Assembly: GCF_024494655.1 (NCBI RefSeq)
Contig: NZ_JANHDL010000005.1
Span: 62,001-126,000, forward strand
Reading direction: 5' to 3'
Source of the DNA: Halorubrum laminariae
Lineage (GTDB): Archaea > Halobacteriota > Halobacteria > Halobacteriales > Haloferacaceae
Length of the DNA stretch: 64,000 nucleotides
The notes beneath the pieces were generated by a model, which saw only the letters and a list, made by a program, of their open reading frames with translations, was not told the origin of the DNA and ran no database searches. The position numbers and the translations under genes are program-made. The stretch's first letter is position 1, and the number at the start of each line of letters is the position of its first letter. Shown here piece after piece: positions 1 through 8,057 of the stretch.

Positions 1-160
1 GACTTTGGTCGTACGCGCTCTCGAAGGCGTCCAACACGCGGTCTAACTCCGCCGAGTACTCGCGCCCGATCTCAGCGGCGACGCCGAGCGCGAACGCGCG
101 CTCAACCGCCTCTTCTCGCGAGAGATCCTCCCAGTCGGTGCCGAACGTGCGGTCGTACAT
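1..160 (-). CDS. Unrecognised protein, N-terminal part only (runs off left edge)
   Basis: An open minus-strand frame starts with ATG at 160 and continues past base 1, so only the first 53 or so residues are visible (MYDRTFGTDWEDLSREE...). The visible part is acidic and looks helical, with no motif I recognise. Its ATG shares one base with the TGA of the KaiC-like ATPase gene upstream (TGATG junction), so the two are probably co-transcribed and translationally coupled. I do not assign a function. Confidence 0.7.
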   Translation of the reverse strand, partial: MYDRTFGTDWEDLSREEAVERAFALGVAAEIGREYSAELDRVLDAFESAYDQS

Positions 161-855
161 CAGTGTGTCACCGTCGCGGCCGACCCGACGCGAAGCCCGC
201 CGTCGGTGAACTCGATGTCTTGGATGTCTGTGTTCACGTCGGTACCGCGCATCTTCAGCACTTGGATCCCGCGGCGCATCCCCTCGTCTTCGAGGTAGTT
301 GTGCATGAAGACGACGCCGTGTGCGAGGTAGTGTTCCTCGGAGTACGCGCTTGGGTCGGTCATCTCCGAGATGAGAAGCGTCGTTGCGTCGGTCCGCTTC
401 AGCGATGAAAGCAACTGGACCATCGTGTCCTCGTCGTCGTCGAGGAGGAACCGCAACAGCATGGTGGAGTCGAAGACGACGCGGTCGATGTCTCGAGAGT
501 TGATGAAGCCGGTAAGCCGGTTGGTGACGCCGGAGTGATCCCGTCGTTCGCCCGGTAGTCCGAAGAAGCGACGACCGTCCGACGAGAACGAGTCGAGGAA
601 CGTGACTCGGTCGGTGTCGAGCGCCCGGTCGAACCCGAAGTCGTACTCGCCCATGTCCCGGCGGATCCCCGCCTTGGTCTCGTGCATGCTGATGTACAGC
701 ACATCCTCGCCGTTTCGAGCGCCCTGTGCCGCGAACTGTGAGCAGAATGTCGTCTTCCCGCTTCCCGGCGGTCCACTCACGACGTAGAGGCGGCCCTCCG
801 GGAACCCGCCGTCGACGAGGTCGTCGAACCCGGGGACACCGCATGATGCGCGCAT
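160..855 (-). CDS. KaiC/RecA-like ATPase of the chemotaxis locus (HTR-like protein)
   Basis: A 231-residue single-domain RecA-superfamily ATPase. Seen: Walker A GPPGSGKTT near residue 30, hydrophobic strand RVVFDSTMLL resembling Walker B near residue 130, and the CGVPGFDDLVDGG opening typical of KaiC-type proteins. It has one RecA core, not the two of circadian KaiC. Family members beside haloarchaeal che genes are often called HTR-like; their role is not settled. An in-frame GTG at 876 would add seven residues, but the TATA-like element at 877-885 sits about 27 bases before the ATG at 855, which favours 855. The stop overlaps the start of the next minus-strand gene. Confidence 0.8.
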   Translation of the reverse strand: MRASCGVPGFDDLVDGGFPEGRLYVVSGPPGSGKTTFCSQFAAQGARNGEDVLYISMHETKAGIRRDMGEYDFGFDRALDTDRVTFLDSFSSDGRRFFGLPGERRDHSGVTNRLTGFINSRDIDRVVFDSTMLLRFLLDDDEDTMVQLLSSLKRTDATTLLISEMTDPSAYSEEHYLAHGVVFMHNYLEDEGMRRGIQVLKMRGTDVNTDIQDIEFTDGGLRVGSAATVTH

Positions 856-876
856 ACGGAGAGACTCGGTGGTCAC

Positions 877-885
877 CGCATAAGG
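877..885 (-). promoter_or_regulatory. TATA-like element for the KaiC-like ATPase gene
   Basis: Minus-strand reading CCTTATGCG, centred about 27 bases before the ATG at 855. The spacing fits a leaderless transcript and decides between the GTG at 876 and the ATG at 855. Confidence 0.45.
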
Positions 886-980
886 ATTGGCTCCCGGTTC
901 TCACAGGTGAGAACATCGGGAGGGTGATCGGCGAGCCCGCTCGTGGCCAGTGTCGCGCCGGCGGCGAGCGCCAGACCGCC

Positions 981-1475
981 TCAGGCTTCGGCCGATTCGC
1001 CGCTCACGTCGTCGGGCGACGAGTCGGTGACATCGCCGATATCGACGCCGTCGACATCGGGCGAGACCCAGACGACGAACCGGTCGTCAGACTTGACGAT
1101 ACCGCGGACGCCCTCGTCTTCGACCGTCGTTCCCCGGTCCACGTCCTCGGGCGCGACATCGCGCACCTGAAAGACCTCGTCGACCATCCAGCCAACGGTG
1201 CCTCCCTCGTCGATTTCGTCGTCGTCGAAGACAACGATCCGCTCGCGGGGGCCGTCCTCCTCGATGGCGAACAGCGTCTTCGGGTCGACGATCGTCGTCG
1301 TTCGTCCACGGAGGTCCATCACGCCCTCGACGTGCTCGGGCGAGTTCGGGATCCGCGTGAGTTCTCCGGCGTCGACGATCTCGTCGATCACACCGATGTC
1401 AAGACAGTACGTTCCGTCACCTAAGCCGAACTCCAGCACCTTCGTCGGTTCGGCGTCCGCTTCCGTGGCTGCCAT
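981..1475 (-). CDS. cheW: Chemotaxis adaptor protein CheW
   Basis: A 164-residue CheW-domain protein, the scaffold that links transducers to the kinase CheA at receptor arrays. Seen: one CheW fold from about residue 10 to 145, with the VLEFGLGDGTYCLDI opening, the VEGVMDLRGRTTTIVD core and a final VKSDDRFVVWV strand, then an acidic tail. The frame runs open further upstream, but ATG 1475 starts the conserved domain and lies about 27 bases after a TATA-like element at 1497-1506. It is divergent from cheB across a 102-base shared promoter region. Confidence 0.93.
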   Translation of the reverse strand: MAATEADAEPTKVLEFGLGDGTYCLDIGVIDEIVDAGELTRIPNSPEHVEGVMDLRGRTTTIVDPKTLFAIEEDGPRERIVVFDDDEIDEGGTVGWMVDEVFQVRDVAPEDVDRGTTVEDEGVRGIVKSDDRFVVWVSPDVDGVDIGDVTDSSPDDVSGESAEA

Positions 1476-1496
1476 ACGAACTCGTGCGGCGAAGTC

Positions 1497-1506
1497 ACCA
1501 ATAACC
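1497..1506 (-). promoter_or_regulatory. TATA-like element of cheW
   Basis: Minus-strand reading GGTTATTGGT, centred about 27 bases before the cheW ATG at 1475. It supports that start and a leaderless message. Confidence 0.45.
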
Positions 1507-1545
1507 GTGTCCCCTGAATTATCAGCAGTGATTAGCGGGGGCGTG

Positions 1546-1553
1546 CATTTATG
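1546..1553 (+). promoter_or_regulatory. TATA box of the cheB-cheA-cheR operon
   Basis: CATTTATG centred about 28 bases before the ATG at 1578. The in-frame ATG at 1551 overlaps the TATA box itself, so it cannot be the start of a transcript from this promoter; 1578 is the likely leaderless start. Confidence 0.55.
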
Positions 1554-1577
1554 CTGATTCTGCGACCGCTTTCGAGT

Positions 1578-2723
1578 ATGAGTAGGACGACGGATCGGCG
1601 GGGGAGCCACGACGGATCACCGCGAGTGGTGGTCGTCGACGACTCGCCGTTCATGCGCGGGTTGATCGCCGATCTCCTGACAGACGCAGGCGTCGCGGTC
1701 GTCGGCGAGGCGGGCGACGGCGCTGAGGCACTGTCAGTGGTCGCCGAGACGGGGCCTGACGTGGTGACGATGGACGTGGAGATGCCCGGAATGGGTGGTC
1801 TAGAGGCCGTCGAGCGGCTGATGGACGAGACGCCGACGCCGGTATTGATGCTGTCGGCACACACGGACGAGGGAGCCGAAGTGACCTTCGAGGCGCTCGA
1901 ACGCGGCGCGGTGGACTTCTTCTCGAAGCCCGGCGGAGAGGTCTCGACAGGCGTCTCCCGGGAGTCCGACCGGCTCGTTGAGGCCGTCAGGTCTGTCGCG
2001 GACGCGGATCTCGCCGCCGCGACGTGGGACCGACGCGAGCGATCGGGCGGAGCGACTGCATCGACCGCATCGACCGCATCGGCCGCCGGATCGGCATCGA
2101 GATCCGGGGGCGGATCGGCGAGTGCAGCAGGGCCCGGAGCCGAAGACGATCTAGACGACCCGCTGACGGTCGTGATCGGTGCGTCGACCGGCGGACCGAA
2201 CGCGGTCGAGCGCGTCATGTCGGCGCTGCCGGTGGCCGACTGTCGAGTCGTCATCGCTCAGCACATGCCGGAGGCGTTCACGCCGCGCTTCGCCGACCGC
2301 CTAGACGCCGCGTCGGCGTACGACGTGCGGGAGGCGACCGACGGCGCGCGGATCGGTTCCGGCGAGGCGCTCGTTGCCCGCGGCGGAAGCCACACCCGCA
2401 TCGACAGCTACCGCGCGGGCCGGCTCCGCGTCAAACTCGATGAAGACGATTCGCAGTCGGTCTCGCCGGCCGCGGACGTGACGATGCGCTCCGCGGCCGA
2501 AGTCGTCGACGACCCGCTCGTGGGCGTCGTGTTGACCGGGATGGGCTCCGACGCCGCCGAGGGGATTCGAGCGATGTCCGAGGTCGGCGCGCGGACGATC
2601 GCCCAGAGCGAGGACACCTGTGTCATCTACGGGATGCCGAAGCGCGCGGTGGAGTCCGGCGGCGTCGACGAGATCCACGATCTCGACGATGTCGCCGACG
2701 CGATCGTGGGGGGTGAGGCCTGA
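1578..2723 (+). CDS. cheB: Chemotaxis response regulator protein-glutamate methylesterase CheB
   Basis: 381 residues. It demethylates transducers during adaptation. Seen: an N-terminal receiver domain (residues 16-130) with acidic pair VVDDSPFMR and phospho-acceptor Asp66 in TMDVEMPGM; a Ser/Gly-rich linker around 155-185; and a C-terminal methylesterase domain with the catalytic triad motifs IGASTGGP (Ser), QHMPEAFTPRFA (His) and TGMGSDAAEG (Asp). First gene of the operon; its TGA shares a base with the cheA ATG (TGATG). Confidence 0.95.
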   Translation: MSRTTDRRGSHDGSPRVVVVDDSPFMRGLIADLLTDAGVAVVGEAGDGAEALSVVAETGPDVVTMDVEMPGMGGLEAVERLMDETPTPVLMLSAHTDEGAEVTFEALERGAVDFFSKPGGEVSTGVSRESDRLVEAVRSVADADLAAATWDRRERSGGATASTASTASAAGSASRSGGGSASAAGPGAEDDLDDPLTVVIGASTGGPNAVERVMSALPVADCRVVIAQHMPEAFTPRFADRLDAASAYDVREATDGARIGSGEALVARGGSHTRIDSYRAGRLRVKLDEDDSQSVSPAADVTMRSAAEVVDDPLVGVVLTGMGSDAAEGIRAMSEVGARTIAQSEDTCVIYGMPKRAVESGGVDEIHDLDDVADAIVGGEA

Positions 2724-5149
2724 TGGACTCGCACCGCGCCGCGTTCGTTGCCGAGGCGGAGGACGGAATTACGGACCTCAACAACGCGCTGCTCGCGCTC
2801 GAATCCGACCCCGAGGACGCCGCGGCGATGGACGACGTGTTCCGCGTCGCCCACACCCTGAAGGGGAACGCGGCGGCGATGGGGTACGAGGATGTCTCTT
2901 CGTTCGGCCACGCCTTGGAGGACCTGCTTGACGCGATCAGACAGGGCGACCGCGAGGTGACGCCCGAGGTGATGGACCTGCTCTTCGAGGGCGTCGACAC
3001 CGTCGAGGCGATGGTCGCCGAGATCGCCGATTCCGGCGAGGTGACGACCGATCCGTCGGACCTCGAGGCGCGGCTCCGCGAGATGGAGGAACATGGGACC
3101 GTCGGCGGCGAGGATGTTGCCGGCGGAGCCGGTAGAGGCGGTGGAGGTGCTGGAGACGCCGGCAACGCCGGCGACGATACCGCCGAAAGTGCGAGCGACG
3201 CGGACCCAGCCGAGGACCCCGGTGCTGACGCACCGGACGACGACACCGGAGACGACACCACAGCCGACGGCGACGCAGTCGCCATCCCCGACCGTCCCGC
3301 GGGTGTCGCGGACCTACCCGGCCCCGTCGTGTACGCGGACGTGACGATAGGCGAGACCGCGATGGCGGGCGTCGACGCCACGCTCGTCGTGCAGGCGCTC
3401 GACGGGAAATTCGACGGTTTCGTCACCGATCCCGACCCGGACGCCTTAGAGGACGGCGAGTACGACGAGAGCTTCGACGCGTTCGTCGGCGGCGCAGAGC
3501 CCGACGTGGTCGCAGAGGGGCTCTCCGCGCTCACGCAGGTCGAATCGATCGCGACCGCCCTCGTCGACGGGGAGAGCGACGCAGGCGACGCCGGAAGCGG
3601 CGGATCGGCCGAAAACGACGCGACCGATTCGGATCCGGCCGAGGACGCAGACCCCGCCGAGGGCGCGGTCGATTCGGTCGACGCCGACGATACCGACGAG
3701 AGCGGTGTCGGCGACGACACGGACGAGAGCGGTGTCGGCGACGACACGGACGAGAGCGATGTCGGCGACGGCGCGGACAAGGGTGACGAGAGCGGCTCTG
3801 CGCCAGACTCCGGCTCCAAGTCGGGCGACGAGATCAAGTCGATCCGGGTCGACGTCGACCAGGTGGACGAGCTGTACGGGCTCGTCGAGCAGCTGGTGAC
3901 GAGCCGGATCAAGCTCCGGCGCGAGCTGGAGGGGATGGACGCCCAGTCGGACGCGTTAGACGAGCTCGACAAGCTCGCGTCCAGCCTGCAGGACACCGCG
4001 ATGGACATGCGTCTCATCCCGTTCTCGCAGGTGTCCGACTCGTTCCCGCGGCTCGTCAGAGACATCTCGCGCGACCTCGACAAGCGGATCGACTTCGAGA
4101 TAGAGGGCGACGACGTGGAGCTCGACCGGACGATCCTGACGGAGATGCGCGACCCGCTCGTGCACGTGCTCCGGAACGCCGTCGACCACGGGATCGAATC
4201 GCCCGACGAGCGCGAGGCGGCCGGGAAAGATCCGACCGGAACCGTCCGGCTCACGGCCGAGCGGGAGCGCGACCACGTGATCATCGAGGTCGCCGACGAC
4301 GGCGGCGGGCTGGACCCCGACCAACTCCGCGAGAAGGCGGTCGCCGAGGGCGTCAAGAGCCCCGAGGCGGTCGAGGCGATGGACGACGACGAGGCCTACG
4401 ACCTCGTGTTCCACCCCGGCTTCTCCACCGCGGAGGAAGTCACCGATGTCTCCGGGCGCGGCGTCGGGATGGACGTGGTTCGCACGACCGCGCGCGACCT
4501 CGACGGCTCCGTCGCCGTCGAGAGCGAGCCCGGCGAGGGGACGATCGTCCGCTTCCGGCTGCCGGTCACCGTCGCCATCGTGAAGGTGATGTTCGTCGAC
4601 GTGGGCGGCACGGAGTACGGCATTCCCATCAAGTCGATCGCGGAGGTCGCCCGCGCTGACGACGTGGAGGAGGTCCACGGCGACGAGATCGTCCGCCACG
4701 AGGACGACCTGTACCCCGTGATCAGGTTGAACGACCGGCTCGCCGGCGCGACCGGGGAGGCGATCGCGCCCGGCTCCGGCGCGGGCGGCTCCGACGGGGC
4801 CGCAGCGTCCGACGAAACCGCGGCACCGGGCGAGGCGGCGACACCCGACGGCGGAACCGTCGCCGACGCGGCCGGGAGCGACGCGCCCGGCTCCGGCGTA
4901 GGCGGATCGGATACCGGGGCGGCCGAGGAAGGCGCTCCGGAGTCCGCAACCACCGACGTCACGGGGATGCTCGTTCGGATCCGCGAGGAGACGAGACAGG
5001 TGGCGCTCCACTGCGACGCCGTGTTGGACCAAGAGGAGGTCGTCGTGAAACCGCTCGACGGGCCGTTGTCGGGGACGCCGGGACTGAGCGGTACGGCGGT
5101 CCTTGGCGACGGCGACGTCGTGGCCGTACTCGACGTGGTGAGCCTATGA
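2723..5149 (+). CDS. cheA: Chemotaxis histidine kinase CheA
   Basis: 808 residues. It autophosphorylates and passes phosphate to CheY and CheB. Seen: HPt domain with phospho-acceptor His44 in RVAHTLKG; a long acidic low-complexity linker (about 130-375) enclosing a compact segment near 190-270 that is probably the P2 regulator-binding domain; dimerisation and HATPase domains with the HAVDHGIE-type N box (NAVDHGIES), ADDGGGLD and GRGVGMDVV; and a C-terminal CheW-like P5 domain. The P5 domain is split by about 65 Gly/Ala/Ser/Asp-rich residues (about 675-739), which is unusual. The stop overlaps cheR by four bases (ATGA). Confidence 0.95.
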   Translation: MDSHRAAFVAEAEDGITDLNNALLALESDPEDAAAMDDVFRVAHTLKGNAAAMGYEDVSSFGHALEDLLDAIRQGDREVTPEVMDLLFEGVDTVEAMVAEIADSGEVTTDPSDLEARLREMEEHGTVGGEDVAGGAGRGGGGAGDAGNAGDDTAESASDADPAEDPGADAPDDDTGDDTTADGDAVAIPDRPAGVADLPGPVVYADVTIGETAMAGVDATLVVQALDGKFDGFVTDPDPDALEDGEYDESFDAFVGGAEPDVVAEGLSALTQVESIATALVDGESDAGDAGSGGSAENDATDSDPAEDADPAEGAVDSVDADDTDESGVGDDTDESGVGDDTDESDVGDGADKGDESGSAPDSGSKSGDEIKSIRVDVDQVDELYGLVEQLVTSRIKLRRELEGMDAQSDALDELDKLASSLQDTAMDMRLIPFSQVSDSFPRLVRDISRDLDKRIDFEIEGDDVELDRTILTEMRDPLVHVLRNAVDHGIESPDEREAAGKDPTGTVRLTAERERDHVIIEVADDGGGLDPDQLREKAVAEGVKSPEAVEAMDDDEAYDLVFHPGFSTAEEVTDVSGRGVGMDVVRTTARDLDGSVAVESEPGEGTIVRFRLPVTVAIVKVMFVDVGGTEYGIPIKSIAEVARADDVEEVHGDEIVRHEDDLYPVIRLNDRLAGATGEAIAPGSGAGGSDGAAASDETAAPGEAATPDGGTVADAAGSDAPGSGVGGSDTGAAEEGAPESATTDVTGMLVRIREETRQVALHCDAVLDQEEVVVKPLDGPLSGTPGLSGTAVLGDGDVVAVLDVVSL
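3695..3775 (+). repeat. Three 27-bp tandem repeats in the CheA linker
   Basis: Units at 3695-3721 and 3722-3748 are identical and 3749-3775 differs at three positions. Each encodes nine residues (DESGVGDDT type). The repeats sit in frame in the disordered acidic linker and probably arose by replication slippage. Confidence 0.85.
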
Positions 5150-5955
5150 GCGGAGAAAGCGAGACCCCCTTTGAGGGCGTGCTCCGGCAGATCGACGACA
5201 CGGTGCCGTTCGAGCCGGGGTACTACAACGAGTCGTACCTCGACCGACGGATCACGGCGCGGATGCGCCGGAGAGACACCGAGTCGCACGCGGAGTACGA
5301 GCGGCTGCTGCGCGACGACGCCGACGAGCGACAGGCGCTGATGGACGCGCTCACGATCAACGTGACGGAGTTCTTCCGGAACCCCGAGATGTGGGACGTG
5401 CTCCGCGGCGTGCTCCGCGAGAAGACGAGCGACAAGCGCCGGGTCCGCGTCTGGTCTGCCCCGTCGGCCGACGGCCGCGAGGCGTACTCGATCGCGATGT
5501 TGGCCTGTGACGACGCCGAGATAGACGAGTCTCGCGTCGAGGTGCTCGGCTCCGACATCAGCGAGGAGGCCCTCGACAACGCCCGCGCGGGGACGTACCA
5601 CACCACCAGAACGACCGACATCGCGAGCGAACTCGAACCGCTCTCGGACCCCGATCGGTACGTCGAGCGAGACGGCGACACCTTTCAGGTCAAGCCCGCC
5701 GTCCGCCGGCTCGTCGACTTCGAGACGCACGACCTGATCCGCGACGGGGCGCGCGATCCGTTCGACGTGGTGTTGTGTCGGAACCTGCTGATCTACATCG
5801 ACGTCGACCACAAGGGCGCGCTGTTCGACACGCTTGAGGCGTCACTGGCCGACGACGGCGTCCTCGTCCTCGGGATGACGGAGAGCGTCCCGCCGGACCG
5901 GTCGAACCGATATGAACCGATCGACAAGCGACGGCGGGTGTTCGAGAGGGTCTGA
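5146..5955 (+). CDS. cheR: Chemotaxis protein methyltransferase CheR
   Basis: 269 residues. It transfers methyl groups from S-adenosylmethionine to transducer glutamates. Seen: an N-terminal helical CheR domain with RRITARMRRRDT near residues 30-45, NVTEFFRNPEMWD near 70-80, then a SAM-binding domain with VRVWSAPSADGREAYSIAM and the late FDVVLCRNLLIYID motif. The canonical SAM motif usually reads WSAGCSxGEEPYS; here it is WSAPSADGREAYS, as in other haloarchaeal members. It overlaps cheA by ATGA and the HEAT gene by one base. Confidence 0.94.
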   Translation: MSGESETPFEGVLRQIDDTVPFEPGYYNESYLDRRITARMRRRDTESHAEYERLLRDDADERQALMDALTINVTEFFRNPEMWDVLRGVLREKTSDKRRVRVWSAPSADGREAYSIAMLACDDAEIDESRVEVLGSDISEEALDNARAGTYHTTRTTDIASELEPLSDPDRYVERDGDTFQVKPAVRRLVDFETHDLIRDGARDPFDVVLCRNLLIYIDVDHKGALFDTLEASLADDGVLVLGMTESVPPDRSNRYEPIDKRRRVFERV

Positions 5956-7163
5956 TGTCTCTGTATCAACACGCACGGGACGGGAACGTCGAACGACTCC
6001 GAGACGCGATGGGCAGCGACAGCGCCGCGGTCAGGCGGCGCGCGGCCGAGTTCCTCGGCGAGGTCGGCGACGGGGGCGAGCAGGCGACCGTCGACGCGCT
6101 GCTCCGAGCGGCGACAGACGACGAGGACGGGGAGGTCCGTGGTGCCGCAGTCGATGCGCTCGACGAACTCGGCGACGGGGCACTCGAACAGTTGCTCTCG
6201 GAACTCACCGGGACGACGGGCTCGGAGGCGGAGTGGGTGACCGCGCGGAAGTTCGCTCGGGCGCTGCAGGCCGACCGCCCCGAGCTACGGATGGCCGCGG
6301 CGAACGCGCTCAGCCGGCTCGACGACGCGAGCGGCCTCTCGCACCTCGTCGACGCGCTCGACGATGACGACCCGCGCGTCAGGCTCCGCGCCGCGCAGGC
6401 CTGCGGCACGTTCGCCGACGCCCGCGCCGTCCCCGGACTCACCGGTCGGCTCGACGACGAACCGCGAGTCAGGCGGGCCGCGGCGAACGCGCTCGGGAGC
6501 ATCGGGACAGACCAAGCGCTCGGGGCGCTCTTGGATCTCCTCGACGAGTCGGACGAATCGCTTCGGCGGATCGCGGCGGGCGCGCTCGGCAAGGCGAACA
6601 ACCCGGAGCCGGTGGAGCCGCTCGCGCGGGCGCTCGGCGACGAGAGCGCGGTCGTTCGCAACGCCGCGGTGTACTCGATAATCGAACTGCTCTCGAACGT
6701 CCCGACCCAGCAGAGCCACGCGGTTCGCGACCGTGTCGTCTCAGAGCTGAAGTCGGCCGACGACGAGACGGTGGTCGAGCCGCTGGTCGAGATCCTCACC
6801 GACGGCCAGCAGAGCCGACAGCGCCGGAACGCCGCGTGGATCCTCGGTCGGGTCGCGGAGTCGGGCTCGACGCTCGCGGTCGAGGCGCTCGCGGAGGCGC
6901 TCGCCGACGATGACGCACAGACCGCGCAGTTCGCGGCCACGAGTCTCAAGAATCTCGGCGGGCCGATAGTCGAGGACCGCCTTCTCGACCGGATCGGAAC
7001 CGAACACCCCGAAGACGCCCGCGCGAAGGCGGTGTTCGTGCTCGGACAGGTGGGCGGACAGGAGACGCTGAATCGGCTCGAAGACCTCACCGACGACGAG
7101 AGCTCCGCGGTCAGAAAACGGGTGTTTTCAGCGGTCTCGAAGCTCCGAGCGGGGGGACCCTAA
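5955..7163 (+). CDS. HEAT-repeat protein of the archaeal chemotaxis-archaellum interface
   Basis: 402 residues made almost wholly of PBS-lyase-type HEAT repeats of about 31 residues (recurring patterns such as VRRRAAEFLGEVGD, VRLRAAQACGTFAD, VRRAAANALGSIG). No catalytic motif or signal is visible, so it is a soluble helical scaffold. Known: in Halobacterium a HEAT_PBS protein encoded beside cheF binds CheF and CheY and belongs to the machinery that connects chemotaxis to the archaellum motor. The same gene order here (cheR, HEAT, cheF) supports that role. Its TAA abuts the cheF ATG with no gap. Confidence 0.88.
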   Translation: MSLYQHARDGNVERLRDAMGSDSAAVRRRAAEFLGEVGDGGEQATVDALLRAATDDEDGEVRGAAVDALDELGDGALEQLLSELTGTTGSEAEWVTARKFARALQADRPELRMAAANALSRLDDASGLSHLVDALDDDDPRVRLRAAQACGTFADARAVPGLTGRLDDEPRVRRAAANALGSIGTDQALGALLDLLDESDESLRRIAAGALGKANNPEPVEPLARALGDESAVVRNAAVYSIIELLSNVPTQQSHAVRDRVVSELKSADDETVVEPLVEILTDGQQSRQRRNAAWILGRVAESGSTLAVEALAEALADDDAQTAQFAATSLKNLGGPIVEDRLLDRIGTEHPEDARAKAVFVLGQVGGQETLNRLEDLTDDESSAVRKRVFSAVSKLRAGGP

Positions 7164-8030
7164 ATGCCCGACGGCGAGTACAAGGTCGCGGACACGCAGG
7201 GGCGGTTCGCGGTCGCCGTCCGCGACGGCCGCAAGGTGAGCGACGTCTCGTGGACGCCGGGACGCGTGCTCCTCTCGAACCGACGGCTAATCTTAGCCGG
7301 CAACGACGGGAAGCGGACGGTCCCGCTCTCCGACCTCCGCGGGCTCGGCGGCCGACAAGACGCGAACCAGTCCGTCGCGCGCGTGTCGAATTACGTGAGC
7401 TTCGATCTGGGCGATCAGGTGTTGCTGGTCGCGGCGGCCGAACACGAGGAGTTCGAGCGCGACGTCTACCGAGCGCTGCTCGACCAGCGGACGGTGATGG
7501 CGAAACACCCGGCGATCGAGGGCGGGGTCGTGCAGGACACGGGATGGGAGCAAGCGCGGGTGAAGATAGACGAGAACGGGCTCAACGCGGCGCTCGAAGG
7601 CGGCGCGTTCGTCGAGTTCGACCTCGACGACATCAGCGGACTCGACGCGGCCAAGCGAACCGTCAACGGCGAGAAAAAGCCCGTCATCGAGGTCGCACAC
7701 ACCGACGACGAGGGAACGAGCATCGAGACGCACGTCGCCGGCGAGCCGAATCGAATGCGCTTCGTCGAGGCGTGGCTCCGCAAGGGCGAGGAGCGAAGCT
7801 CGACGAACGTCGACCTGTCCAGCCGCGACCGCGAGGTGCTGATGGCGCTGTACTCCGGCGTCTCGCCGTTCGAGATCCCGTCGTTTCTGGGGATGGACGT
7901 TGACGACGTGGAGGAGACGTTCGAGCGACTCGTCGACCTAGATGTCGTCGAGGAGGTTCGCGTACGCCGCGAGGTCGCGCTCAACTCCCGCGGCCGCAAC
8001 ATCGCCAGCGAGGCGATGAACGAACAGTGA
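7164..8030 (+). CDS. cheF: CheF (DUF439), archaeal chemotaxis-archaellum adaptor
   Basis: 288 residues, the family's normal size. CheF is the archaea-specific adaptor that relays phospho-CheY to the archaellum switch (established for Halobacterium and Haloferax). Seen: the conserved opening MPDGEYKVADTQGRFAV, a beta-rich first half (RVLLSNRRLILAG), and a C-terminal helix-turn-helix-like segment near 215-285 (LSSRDREVLMALYSG, FLGMDVDDVEETFERLVDL). Last gene of the cheB-cheF operon and contiguous with the HEAT gene. Assignment rests on sequence style plus context. Confidence 0.88.
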   Translation: MPDGEYKVADTQGRFAVAVRDGRKVSDVSWTPGRVLLSNRRLILAGNDGKRTVPLSDLRGLGGRQDANQSVARVSNYVSFDLGDQVLLVAAAEHEEFERDVYRALLDQRTVMAKHPAIEGGVVQDTGWEQARVKIDENGLNAALEGGAFVEFDLDDISGLDAAKRTVNGEKKPVIEVAHTDDEGTSIETHVAGEPNRMRFVEAWLRKGEERSSTNVDLSSRDREVLMALYSGVSPFEIPSFLGMDVDDVEETFERLVDLDVVEEVRVRREVALNSRGRNIASEAMNEQ

Positions 8031-8057
8031 GGTGCTGTGCGAACAGTGAAATCCCGG

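Noticed and set aside
2623..4356. 577-residue minus-strand frame opposite cheA
   Set aside because: Ser/Pro/Arg-rich antisense shadow of a real, motif-complete gene; typical of GC-rich haloarchaeal DNA.
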